NCBI GenBank assembly: GCA_047621325.1
Contig: JBLHLT010000006.1
Span: 124,001-188,000, forward strand
Length of the DNA: 64,000 bases
Source of the DNA: Bermanella sp047621325
Lineage (GTDB): Bacteria; Pseudomonadota; Gammaproteobacteria; Pseudomonadales; Oceanobacteraceae
Direction: 5' to 3'
Each line of letters begins with the position of its first letter. The first letter of the stretch is position 1. Under the pieces are notes generated by a model, which had not been told where the DNA came from, did not search any database, and saw only the letters and a program-made list of their open reading frames with translations. This document shows, piece by piece, positions 17,808-25,589 of this stretch. A program made the position numbers and the translations under genes.

Positions 17808-17859
17808 CAACTGTCTCCGTTTCTGAGTTGTAACCGCTAGGCGCAGCTACTCTTGGATT

Positions 17860-19098
17860 TTAATTAAACTTGTTAGCCAAATCAGATAAGGTTTTTTCAC
17901 CTTCTTCTCGACTATTTTCAATCTCGTCTTGCTCAGCCTGTAGCTGGGCAATCATTTCATCTTCCATGGCAGCCAATAAATCAGCGTCATCTTCATCAAG
18001 AATAGACACCTCTTCGCTTATTGCCTGTTGATCTTGTGCCTCAGTAAGGCCTGAATCTTGTTTTTCTGTCCTTGCTTCGTGCTCTGGCACTGGTTCTTCT
18101 AAAGAACTGAGTTGAGCTGGAAACACAGATTCAGCTGGTGACGTCATAGTTTCTTTTTGGCCAAGCAAGCGCTCTTGCTCCGCGATCATTCTGGCAATCG
18201 TCGCCTCGGCAATGTCTTCTTCAGTTGCGTCTTCTGGTAAACCTAGCGCCTGGGCTTCTTGCTCTTGATCCTGCTCAGATTCAGTTTGCGCCAAGGTGTC
18301 ATCTAGCTCTGCAATTTGCTGTTCGGCATCAAGTAACTCTCCAAGGTCGCTCGGTGCTTGATTAGCCTGAGCTTCTGCTTCTTCGTCTTCTTGTGCTCGT
18401 TTAAATAAATTATCTTCAACTTGCTGCACCAGCGCGTCAGCATCTTCCATATCTTTTGCTGCGCTAATTAGATTTTCGCTATCACCTAGCTCTTGCTGAT
18501 GATTTGAAAAGTCAAAATCACCCTCTTCGCTTTTGTCTTCTAATTCAAGCGCGTGATTGGCATCGGCAATTTCTTGAATCTCTTCTAGCGTTGGCAGTTG
18601 GTCTAAACTTTCTAAATTAAAATAGTCTAAAAACATTTTTGTAGTGGCATACATGGCAGGACGACCCGGTACATCTCTGTGACCCACCACTTGAATCCAC
18701 TCGCGCTCTACCAAGGTTTTAGTAATATGCGAACTCACGGCCACACCGCGTACATCTTCAATTTCACCACGGGTAACTGGCTGGCGATACGCAATAATAG
18801 AAAGGGTTTCTAGTAATGCACGACTATAACGCTGTGGTTTTTCTTCCCACAAGCGACTCACCCATTTTCCTAAATCTTGCTTTACTTGAAAGCGATAGCC
18901 CGTAGCTACTTTTTTAAGCTCATAACCTTTGCTCTCACATTTTTCACCAATGCGATCTAAGGTAGCCTGAATTCTCTGTTTTTCTGGTTCGAAGCCCTCA
19001 TCAAATAAGGCCTGGATACGGTCAACACTTAAAGTTTGGCCAGAGGCCAGCATGGCCCCTTCAATAATTTGCTCTAGTAGTACGTCGCTAATCATCAT
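17860..19098 (-). CDS. scpB: Segregation and condensation protein B with long acidic tail
   Basis: The first 185 residues are a normal ScpB of two winged-helix domains (IIEGAMLASGQTLSVDRIQ, then RALLETLSIIAYRQPVTRGE and VGHRDVPGRPAMYATTKMF). ScpB is the kleisin-associated subunit of the SMC-ScpA-ScpB condensin. The remaining 225 or so residues are low-complexity and rich in Glu, Asp, Gln and Ala, with no visible domain, so the protein is about twice the usual length. It overlaps scpA (ATGA), and a second ATG follows immediately. smc is in the same window at 32.8-36.3 kb but in another transcript. Confidence 0.9.
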   Translation of the reverse strand: MMISDVLLEQIIEGAMLASGQTLSVDRIQALFDEGFEPEKQRIQATLDRIGEKCESKGYELKKVATGYRFQVKQDLGKWVSRLWEEKPQRYSRALLETLSIIAYRQPVTRGEIEDVRGVAVSSHITKTLVEREWIQVVGHRDVPGRPAMYATTKMFLDYFNLESLDQLPTLEEIQEIADANHALELEDKSEEGDFDFSNHQQELGDSENLISAAKDMEDADALVQQVEDNLFKRAQEDEEAEAQANQAPSDLGELLDAEQQIAELDDTLAQTESEQDQEQEAQALGLPEDATEEDIAEATIARMIAEQERLLGQKETMTSPAESVFPAQLSSLEEPVPEHEARTEKQDSGLTEAQDQQAISEEVSILDEDDADLLAAMEDEMIAQLQAEQDEIENSREEGEKTLSDLANKFN

Positions 19099-19976
19099 GA
19101 GGTTTTTGCCTTCACATGAATCGGCCCAAACGTTTCGTTTTGCACGATCTCTATTAATTGTTCTTTTATGAGCTCTAACGTGGCAAGAAAGGTCGTTACA
19201 ACACCCGAGCGACCTTCTTCTACAGTAAATAAACGCGTAAACGGAATAAAGTCACCAGTTTGCAAACGGGCTAAAATATCACTCATGCGTTCACGTGTTG
19301 ATAGTTTTTCGCGATGCACTTCATGTTCAGTAAACATATTTGCCCGGTGTAATACATCACTAAAGGCCAACATTAATTCTTTAAATTCGACATCAGGATG
19401 ATTTTTTTCAGCGCTGTATTCTGGCGGCTTAATTTCCACTTCGAAAGTATCTCGCCCTGTACGTGGGAGCTCATCGATATCTTCGGCGGCTTTTTTAAAA
19501 CGCTCGTAATCCTGCAAACGACGAATTAGCTCGGCACGAGGATCTTCTTCCTCTTCGGCCAATTCTGCTGGGCGCGGCAACAATATCCGACTTTTAATTT
19601 CAGCCAGCATAGCAGCCATCACTAAATATTCACCCGCAAGCTCTAAATGCACAGTCTGCATCAAATCAACATAGAGCATGTATTGAGCTGTAATTTCAGC
19701 CACGTTGATCTCAAGAATATCGAGATTTTGCTTACGGATTAAATATAACAGCAAGTCCAACGGACCTTCAAATTGCTCAAGAATCACTTCAAGTGCATCC
19801 GGTGGAATATACAGGTCTAGCGGCAGCTGAGTGAATGCCTCACCATGCACAAGCGCAAAGGGCATTTCATGCTGCTGATTCTTTTTGTTCGTTTTAACGG
19901 CAGCCTCTGACTCAGGTTGCGCTTGAGCAACTTGAGCTGGCACTTCAATTTGAGGCGTATCAGAGGCTTCTGTCAT
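19095..19976 (-). CDS. scpA: Segregation and condensation protein A (kleisin)
   Basis: This 293-residue protein shows the ScpA core after a polar lead of about 55 residues: FEGPLDLLLYLIRKQNLDIL, MAAMLAEIKSRILLPRP and a C-terminal helical winged domain. It bridges SMC heads and recruits ScpB for chromosome organisation. The start ATG is four bases beyond the trpS stop, and the end overlaps scpB by four bases, so trpS, scpA and scpB are probably cotranscribed. Confidence 0.92.
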   Translation of the reverse strand: MTEASDTPQIEVPAQVAQAQPESEAAVKTNKKNQQHEMPFALVHGEAFTQLPLDLYIPPDALEVILEQFEGPLDLLLYLIRKQNLDILEINVAEITAQYMLYVDLMQTVHLELAGEYLVMAAMLAEIKSRILLPRPAELAEEEEDPRAELIRRLQDYERFKKAAEDIDELPRTGRDTFEVEIKPPEYSAEKNHPDVEFKELMLAFSDVLHRANMFTEHEVHREKLSTRERMSDILARLQTGDFIPFTRLFTVEEGRSGVVTTFLATLELIKEQLIEIVQNETFGPIHVKAKTS

Positions 19977-19980
19977 AATA

Positions 19981-21195
19981 TTAACGGTACGCTAAACCCA
20001 TGGCATGACGTACGTCTTCCATGGTATCTCGAGCCGCTTCGCGGGCTTTTTCGCTACCATCATGAATGATGGATTTCACAAGATCAGGGTTTGCTTCATA
20101 TTGCTTCGCGCGCTCTTGAATTGGCGCCAGCTCGACTTTAATAGAATCAATAATCGGCCCTTTACAATCTAAACAACCAATACCTGCACTGCGACAGCCT
20201 TTTTGCACCCAGTCTTTTACTTCGTCATCACTGTAGACTTCATGAAGCTGCCATACAGGACAGTTTTCTGGATTACCAGGGTCATCACGACGTACACGAG
20301 CAGGGTCGGTGCGCATGGTGCGAATTTTACGCTCAACTTCGGCAGGCTCTTCACGAATACTAATAGTATTGCCGTAAGACTTAGACATTTTTGCGCCATC
20401 TAAACCCGGCATTTTAGATTCTGGCGTTAACAAGGCTTGAGGCTCAGGCAGAATCACTTTGCCGCCCCCTTCTAAATAGCCCATTAATCGCTCTTTATCA
20501 CCAAGGGTAATATTTTGCTGTTCCTTTAATAATGCTTGAGCTGTTGCTAGGGCTTCGCCATCACCGCCTTCGGTGTAGCGCTTACGCAAGCTGCTATAAA
20601 GCTTGGCGGCTTTTTTGCCCATTTTTTTAACGGCTGCTTCGGCGTTTTCTTCAAAACCCGGCTCACGACCAAATATGTAATTGAAACGGCGTGCCACTTC
20701 ACGAGTAATTTCAACGTGAGCAACTTGGTCAGCACCAACCGGCACCATGCCCGCACGATATAGCAGTATATCGGCACTTTGTAATAACGGATAACCCAAG
20801 AAGCCGTAGGTCGCTAAGTCTTTTTCTTTGAGTTTTTCTTGCTGATCTTTATAGGTAGGCACACGCTCTAACCAACCTAATGGGGTGATCATAGAAAGTA
20901 ACAAATGAAGTTCGGCGTGTTCAGGCACCTTGCTTTGCAAGAATAAGGTTGCACTACCAGGGTTTACACCAGCTGCTAGCCAGTCGACAACCATATCCCA
21001 TACGCTACGCTCCATAATACTAGGATCGTCATAATGGGTGGTTAATGCGTGCCAGTCGGCAACAAAAAAGAAGCACTCATATTCGTGCTGCAACTTAACC
21101 CAGTTTTTAAGCACACCGTGATAATGGCCTAAATGTAATTTTCCAGTCGGGCGCATGCCAGAAAGCACACGTTGCTGAGAGTCAACAGAACTCAA
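19981..21195 (-). CDS. trpS: Tryptophanyl-tRNA synthetase, long form with cysteine-rich motif
   Basis: This 404-residue class I synthetase has the HIGH-type HLGHYHG and the KMSKS-type AKMSKSYGNTI. It charges tRNA-Trp. It is about 70 residues longer than the E. coli enzyme because of an inserted segment before the KMSKS loop. After it, four cysteines are spaced C-x21-C-x6-C-x2-C (starting at NPENCPVW, ending in GIGCLDC), close to the [4Fe-4S] motif known from Thermotoga TrpRS. The start is TTG 21195, supported by AGGAG six bases upstream; the nearest in-frame ATG would remove the N-terminal strand. Confidence 0.93.
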   Translation of the reverse strand: MSSVDSQQRVLSGMRPTGKLHLGHYHGVLKNWVKLQHEYECFFFVADWHALTTHYDDPSIMERSVWDMVVDWLAAGVNPGSATLFLQSKVPEHAELHLLLSMITPLGWLERVPTYKDQQEKLKEKDLATYGFLGYPLLQSADILLYRAGMVPVGADQVAHVEITREVARRFNYIFGREPGFEENAEAAVKKMGKKAAKLYSSLRKRYTEGGDGEALATAQALLKEQQNITLGDKERLMGYLEGGGKVILPEPQALLTPESKMPGLDGAKMSKSYGNTISIREEPAEVERKIRTMRTDPARVRRDDPGNPENCPVWQLHEVYSDDEVKDWVQKGCRSAGIGCLDCKGPIIDSIKVELAPIQERAKQYEANPDLVKSIIHDGSEKAREAARDTMEDVRHAMGLAYR

Positions 21196-21267
21196 AGCCT
21201 TCTCCTAATACAACAAAGTAAAGTTCGGAAGTTTACCGATGACGAAGGCTAAAAACTACTGATTAAC

Positions 21268-21314
21268 AAGAAAAAAGCCCTCCAAGTGGCGTTAACTTGA
21301 ATGCTTTGGGCTTT
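21268..21314 (-). terminator. Terminator after the yciO-type gene
   Basis: On the minus strand an AAAGCCC/GGGCTTT stem (21314-21308 and 21280-21274) encloses an inner CAAGT/ACTTG stem and is followed by TTTC. It is twelve bases past the yciO stop and before the trpS start, so it separates the two transcripts. Confidence 0.65.
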
Positions 21315-21325
21315 CGAGGCGAGGT

Positions 21326-21946
21326 TTAGTCTAATTCGTCCATCTGACCTACCCCTTGGCGGATTATTTCATAGGTTTCGCCTGTCATATCCACCACCGT
21401 GGTCGCCTCAATACCGCAGTAGCCACCATCAATCACCAAGTCAACAGCATGCTCGAGCATTTGGCGAATCTCATAAGGGTCTGACAATGGCATATCATCA
21501 CCCGGCATAATAAGCGAGGTTGATAAAATAGGCTCACCAAGCTCTTCTAACAAAGCACTTACGATATTATTCGCTGGTACTCGAATACCTATGGTGCGCT
21601 TCTTTGGGTTCATCAATCGCCTTGGGACATCACGGGTGCCATCTAAAATAAAGGTGAAGGCGCCGGGAGTGTGAGCTTTAAGCAAACGATAAGCGGTGTT
21701 ATCAACCCTGCCATAAGTGCCAATTTCGGCCAAGTCTCGACAAATCAACGTGAAGTTATGCTTATCACTTAACTGACGTATCTGCTTAACACGCTCTAAT
21801 GCACGCTTATCTTCAAGCTGACAAGCTAATGCATAAGCGCAATCCGTCGGGATAATTGCCAAGCCACCGCCACGTATAATTTCAGCGGCTTGCTTAATAA
21901 GACGAGCTTGGGGGTTATCTGGGTGAATCTGGAAAAACTGGCTCAT
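21326..21946 (-). CDS. yciO: YrdC/Sua5-like protein of the YciO branch
   Basis: This 206-residue protein has the YrdC/Sua5 fold: GGGLAIIPTDCAYALACQL, a basic KQIRQLSDKHNFTLIC, PGAFTFILDGT and RTIGIRVPAN. The family includes threonylcarbamoyl-AMP synthases for tRNA t6A, but the YciO branch is a distinct subgroup of less certain function. The neighbourhood (trpS on one side, the PHP-domain rnm gene and yciI on the other) matches the yciO locus known in gammaproteobacteria, which supports YciO over TsaC. Confidence 0.85.
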   Translation of the reverse strand: MSQFFQIHPDNPQARLIKQAAEIIRGGGLAIIPTDCAYALACQLEDKRALERVKQIRQLSDKHNFTLICRDLAEIGTYGRVDNTAYRLLKAHTPGAFTFILDGTRDVPRRLMNPKKRTIGIRVPANNIVSALLEELGEPILSTSLIMPGDDMPLSDPYEIRQMLEHAVDLVIDGGYCGIEATTVVDMTGETYEIIRQGVGQMDELD

Positions 21947-22001
21947 ATTGGCATCCTTGGCTGCATTGTAAGCTTAGTCGAGTCATCATTAGGTGCTTGG
22001 T

Positions 22002-22826
22002 TTATTGCCAATGAGTCCACACGGGCGTAACTGATTTAGCCATAGGAACAAATTTACCCAGCTCAGACCAAGGTCTTGGCCCATGGAAATCACTGCCCTG
22101 ACTACCCAAAAAATTGAACTCATCACACAACTGGGCCATGCGCTTGCTAAAGCTCGACTCCATACCGCCCGTTGTGACTTCTAAACCGTTACCACCCGCC
22201 TCACTAAATGCTTTTAACAGTATTTTAAGCTTGGTGCCGGTTAATTTATATTTATCAGGGTGCGCCACCACTGCAACACCGCCACTATCACGAATCCAGC
22301 TAACTACTTCGCTCATTTCTGGCCAAAGAGTTTTAACATCACCAGCTTTACCAGCACCTAGGTACTTTTTAAACGCTTGGGCCATATTATTCACTTTACC
22401 AAGATCAATAAGCGCCTGAGCAAAGTGAGGGCGACCGATTTGCGCACCATTGGCAATCTCAACCGCTTTATCCCAAATACCTTCTACGCCTTGCTTTTCT
22501 AGCTTTTGAGCAATGGTTTTAGCACGTTCAAACCGGCAATGCTCTTGGCGCTCTACGGCTGCTTGCATAACGGGGTGCTGCTCATCAAAACCCAAACCTA
22601 CAATATGAATACCTATGCCATTCCAAACACTAGAGAACTCAATACCACTGACAATTTGCATGCCGTGTTTCTCAGCTTGCTCGCGCGCCTCATTCAACCC
22701 AGAAAGCGTATCATGATCAGTAAGGGCCAACATGGTGACACCCTGTTCGGCAGCACGATCCACCAAATCACTAGGGCTCAACTGGCCATCACTCTTTAAA
22801 CTATGACAATGTAGATCCGCTAACAT
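22002..22826 (-). CDS. rnm: PHP-domain 5'-3' exonuclease, RNase AM (YciV/TrpH) family
   Basis: This 274-residue PHP-domain phosphoesterase begins MLADLHCHSLKSDGQLSP, then ALTDHDTLSG, VAHPDKY and SQGSDFHGP; together these are the metal-binding His and Asp residues of the family. YciV (RNase AM) matures 5' ends of rRNA and hydrolyses 3',5'-nucleotide bisphosphates. Length and order next to yciO fit. A GGAGGG ribosome site precedes the ATG. Confidence 0.88.
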   Translation of the reverse strand: MLADLHCHSLKSDGQLSPSDLVDRAAEQGVTMLALTDHDTLSGLNEAREQAEKHGMQIVSGIEFSSVWNGIGIHIVGLGFDEQHPVMQAAVERQEHCRFERAKTIAQKLEKQGVEGIWDKAVEIANGAQIGRPHFAQALIDLGKVNNMAQAFKKYLGAGKAGDVKTLWPEMSEVVSWIRDSGGVAVVAHPDKYKLTGTKLKILLKAFSEAGGNGLEVTTGGMESSFSKRMAQLCDEFNFLGSQGSDFHGPRPWSELGKFVPMAKSVTPVWTHWQ

Positions 22827-22867
22827 ACAGCACCCTCCAATGGGTGATTAACATTATTAGCTAGCAT

Positions 22868-23632
22868 TTATTGCTCAACAATAACGTCTTCAAGGCTCAG
22901 CCCCGTCAGCTTTTTAATACTGCGGAATAAGTAAAACAATGCTGCCATCATCACAATCGTAGCTGGGATCGAAATAACTGGAAAGCTAAGCGCCGTCATC
23001 TTACCCAACTCTTCGTTAAACGCAGCAGTGCCAGCTGGGCTTACAATAATCCACTTAGCTAGCGCATAATTCAAAAATGAGGACAAAAAGAAAGAACCTG
23101 CCACCAACCAAGATGCTACTTTTAAACTCTGCTCAAACTCAGACTGAGTTTTATGCTCTTCAAGTGCATGTGCGATACGGTCAACACGTAAAATTTTATC
23201 GTTATACAGAAAGGTCTTAACCAATGGAAAGCGGGTTTTAAGCGACAACACTGTCACCAACCCTAAAATACCGGGAATCGCTGCCTCCTTAATCGCAATA
23301 TACTGAGGATCTAACTGCAGCAAACTAATACCACCCGTTAATAAAATACTGAATACCCCAAGGGCCGAGAACACATTAACCTTGCCTGCCCGCCTAAAGT
23401 CATAGAACCCGTATAAGATGGGAAACGCCAGCGCCACAACGATGGCAAGCTGAATACCATGAGCCTGATAAAAGCCACCCAGCCCCCATGACATTTGAGC
23501 ATCGATACCTTGCAACTGGGCTAATAACCAAGGGCTTTCACTGCCTTTCATCAATATAAGGGTTGGAATGACAATGTTAAGCAACAAATTCGCTAACATG
23601 CTTTCTTTTTTTACTGAGGTTTGCTGACTCAT
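22868..23632 (-). CDS. Multi-pass inner-membrane protein (VC0807-like), function unknown
   Basis: This 254-residue protein has about six hydrophobic segments, for example LANLLLNIVIPTLILM, LAIVVALAFPILYGFYDF and ISIPATIVMMAALFYLF. It resembles a small family of uncharacterised proteins sometimes labelled VC0807-like. It stands where many relatives have yciB (septation protein A), but length and sequence do not convince me that it is YciB. It ends 42 bases before rnm and may be cotranscribed with it. Confidence 0.55.
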   Translation of the reverse strand: MSQQTSVKKESMLANLLLNIVIPTLILMKGSESPWLLAQLQGIDAQMSWGLGGFYQAHGIQLAIVVALAFPILYGFYDFRRAGKVNVFSALGVFSILLTGGISLLQLDPQYIAIKEAAIPGILGLVTVLSLKTRFPLVKTFLYNDKILRVDRIAHALEEHKTQSEFEQSLKVASWLVAGSFFLSSFLNYALAKWIIVSPAGTAAFNEELGKMTALSFPVISIPATIVMMAALFYLFRSIKKLTGLSLEDVIVEQ

Positions 23633-23709
23633 AAATGACTACTTTGTATGCGTTATTACCGCTATTTTAAGCTTTAACGCCTTGATGTCGAGCCATGATT
23701 AAGCAGCAG

Positions 23710-23738
23710 TTGGTAATTATTATTTTTCGAGGTACGAT
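23710..23738 (+). promoter_or_regulatory. Putative sigma70 promoter of yciI
   Basis: TTGGTA at 23710-23715 and TACGAT at 23733-23738 are separated by 17 bases. The site lies 36 bases before the preferred yciI start and faces it. Both boxes match consensus at four of six positions. Confidence 0.4.
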
Positions 23739-23773
23739 TGTGGGCAAATTTCACAGTGATAATAATAAATTTC

Positions 23774-24073
23774 ATGTTATACGCCATTATTTCTAAAGAT
23801 ATTGCCAACAGCCTAGAAAAGCGCCTTGCCGCTCGCCCTGCCCACCTTGAGCGCCTACAGTTATTACAACAACAAGGCCGTCTTATTTTGGCAGGCCCGC
23901 ACCCAGCAATCGACAGCGAAGACCCAGGCCAAGATGGATTCACTGGCAGCCTAGTTGTAGCCGAATTTGAAAACCTTGAGCAAGCGCAAGCATGGGCCGA
24001 TATTGACCCATATATAAAAGCAGGTGTTTACGAACAAGTAACCGTGAAGCCGTTCAAGAAAGTTTTACCTTAA
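23774..24073 (+). CDS. yciI: YciI-family protein
   Basis: The 99-residue protein begins MLYAIISKDIANSLEKRLAA and continues with RPAHLERLQLL and LILAGPHPAID, the dimeric ferredoxin-like YciI fold with its conserved His. I choose ATG 23774 because it gives the standard N-terminus; a longer frame from 23738 would start inside the putative promoter. The biochemical role of YciI is not established. It is transcribed away from the rnm cluster and leads a plus-strand group with the SH3 protein and the cyclophilin. Confidence 0.88.
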   Translation: MLYAIISKDIANSLEKRLAARPAHLERLQLLQQQGRLILAGPHPAIDSEDPGQDGFTGSLVVAEFENLEQAQAWADIDPYIKAGVYEQVTVKPFKKVLP

Positions 24074-24128
24074 ACCCGTAAACTACATTGTTTACACTTA
24101 ACGAATTAAATCTGACAGGAAGCGCAAA

Positions 24129-24788
24129 GTGAAACGTATTACACTTTTTATACTGACATTATTAGTACTGTACCCAGCAGTCGCTGAAAAACGCTACATC
24201 AGCGATGAATTATGGATCAACCTACGTAGCGGTCCTGCTAATGACTACAAGATTCTTAAAATACTAAAAAGCGGTACTCACCTTCAATTTATTGAATCTG
24301 ACGAAGAATCAAAATTCTCAAAAGTTATCACCGACAAGGGCCTTGAAGGCTGGGTGCCAACTCGCTTTATTCAAGATGAACCCATTGCTCTTGAAAAGTT
24401 AATTCTCACTCAACGTGAATTAGAAAAAACAAAAACCGATTTAATCGAAATTCAAAACAAATACAACGAAACCAAAAAAGCACTTGCAGAAACCAAGCGC
24501 ACTGCTGGTGATCTAAGCCAAGATAAAACAGAGCAAGAAAAAGAGCTTGAGCACATCAAAAAAGTCAGTGCTAATGCGATCAACCTAGACAAGAAAAACC
24601 AAGAATTACTTGAACAAGGTGAGCAATTAAAAATCACTGTTGACACTCTACGCGCTGAAAATTCGCGCCTGCAAAACAGCAAGGACGTCAATTATATTCT
24701 TGTTGGTGGTGGCTTAATCTTACTAGGTCTTTTCCTTGGCTGGTTATTTCCTAAATTATCAGGACGTCGTAGCGACACCTGGGCATAA
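24129..24788 (+). CDS. Periplasmic SH3-domain protein with coiled coil and C-terminal anchor
   Basis: This 219-residue protein has a signal peptide (about residues 1-19, ending YPAVAEKRYI), a bacterial SH3 domain at about 25-85 (LWINLRSGPANDYKILKIL), a long Lys/Glu-rich coiled coil (about 88-180) and one membrane segment near the C-terminus (VGGGLILLGLFLGWLF). This layout is that of the TIGR04211/YgiM family. The start is GTG with AGGA eight bases upstream. It probably sits in the inner membrane with the SH3 domain toward the wall; its exact function is unknown. Confidence 0.82.
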   Translation: MKRITLFILTLLVLYPAVAEKRYISDELWINLRSGPANDYKILKILKSGTHLQFIESDEESKFSKVITDKGLEGWVPTRFIQDEPIALEKLILTQRELEKTKTDLIEIQNKYNETKKALAETKRTAGDLSQDKTEQEKELEHIKKVSANAINLDKKNQELLEQGEQLKITVDTLRAENSRLQNSKDVNYILVGGGLILLGLFLGWLFPKLSGRRSDTWA

Positions 24789-24807
24789 AATTAACCATCT
24801 AAAAGTC

Positions 24808-24850
24808 AATACTGCCTATTAATAGGCACACAGTACTGGCTTTTCTTTTA
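24808..24850 (+). terminator. Probable terminator after the SH3-domain gene
   Basis: A palindrome TGCCTATTAATAGGCA (24813-24828) is nested in an outer CAATACTG/CAGTACTG stem, followed by a run reading CTTTTCTTTT. It lies just past the SH3 gene stop and before the cyclophilin start. Confidence 0.5.
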
Positions 24851-24866
24851 TCTATCTGGAATTTGT

Positions 24867-25475
24867 ATGAATCGTTTGTTTTTAAGTATTGCTCTTCTTT
24901 GCATCGCGAGTTTTTCTTTCGCGCAAGATGCCCTTCAAGCCGAGCCTGCACCAACCATCAGTGCAGACATTGCTAAGCCTTACGCAATCATCGTCACAAA
25001 CCAAGGTAATATCACGTTAGAATTATTACCAGAAAAAGCCCCCATTTCTGTTGCCAACTTTTTAAGTTATGCCAACGATGGCTTTTATAACGGCGTTATT
25101 TTTCACCGAGTAATGAAAGACTTCATGATTCAAACCGGTGGTTTTAACGAATCAATGACTCGCAAAGCGGTTAAAGAATCCATTAAAAATGAAGCTGACA
25201 ATGGTATTTTAAACAACAGAGGCACCGTGGCCATGGCTCGCACAGCACAAGTAAACAGTGCGACTAGCCAATTTTTCATCAACGTTAAGAGCAACTATTT
25301 CTTAAACAACGGCTATCGTGACTTTGGTTACGCCGTCTTTGCGAATGTTGTTAGTGGCATGGAAGTGGTTGACGCCATTAGCCTCGTTGAGACTACTCGC
25401 AAGCAAGGTATGACCGATGTGCCGGTCGAGCCAATTATTATTAAAGAAGTAAAAATCAGTTACACAAAACCATAA
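24867..25475 (+). CDS. ppiA: Periplasmic cyclophilin-type peptidyl-prolyl isomerase
   Basis: This 202-residue protein has a Sec signal peptide (MNRLFLSIALLCIASFSFAQ) followed by a cyclophilin domain: PISVANFLSYANDGFYNGVIFHRVMKDFMIQTGG split over the active site, with FHRV, then NSATSQFFINV. It should catalyse cis-trans isomerisation at proline in the periplasm. Bacterial short cyclophilins of this type are named PpiA when exported. GGA lies eight bases before the ATG. Confidence 0.88.
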   Translation: MNRLFLSIALLCIASFSFAQDALQAEPAPTISADIAKPYAIIVTNQGNITLELLPEKAPISVANFLSYANDGFYNGVIFHRVMKDFMIQTGGFNESMTRKAVKESIKNEADNGILNNRGTVAMARTAQVNSATSQFFINVKSNYFLNNGYRDFGYAVFANVVSGMEVVDAISLVETTRKQGMTDVPVEPIIIKEVKISYTKP

Positions 25476-25488
25476 ATACAACCCACTA

Positions 25489-25520
25489 GCCATCGGCCTG
25501 ACGTCATTCAGGCCAATGGC
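25489..25520. repeat. Inverted repeat after ppiA
   Basis: GCCAT-C-GGCCTGA and TCAGGCC-A-ATGGC form a 12-pair stem with one mismatch around a six-base loop, 14 bases past the ppiA stop. No T-run follows on either strand, so it is a stable 3' hairpin rather than a classical terminator. Confidence 0.5.
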
Positions 25521-25589
25521 TAAATAACCTTCTAATGTAAATACCATTTCTCTGCTAAAATCACCCCACTCGCAGTTTTAGATAACATT

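Noticed and set aside
22868..23632. Septation protein A (YciB) as identity of the membrane protein
   Set aside because: The gene order fits, but the length and sequence do not resemble YciB closely enough.
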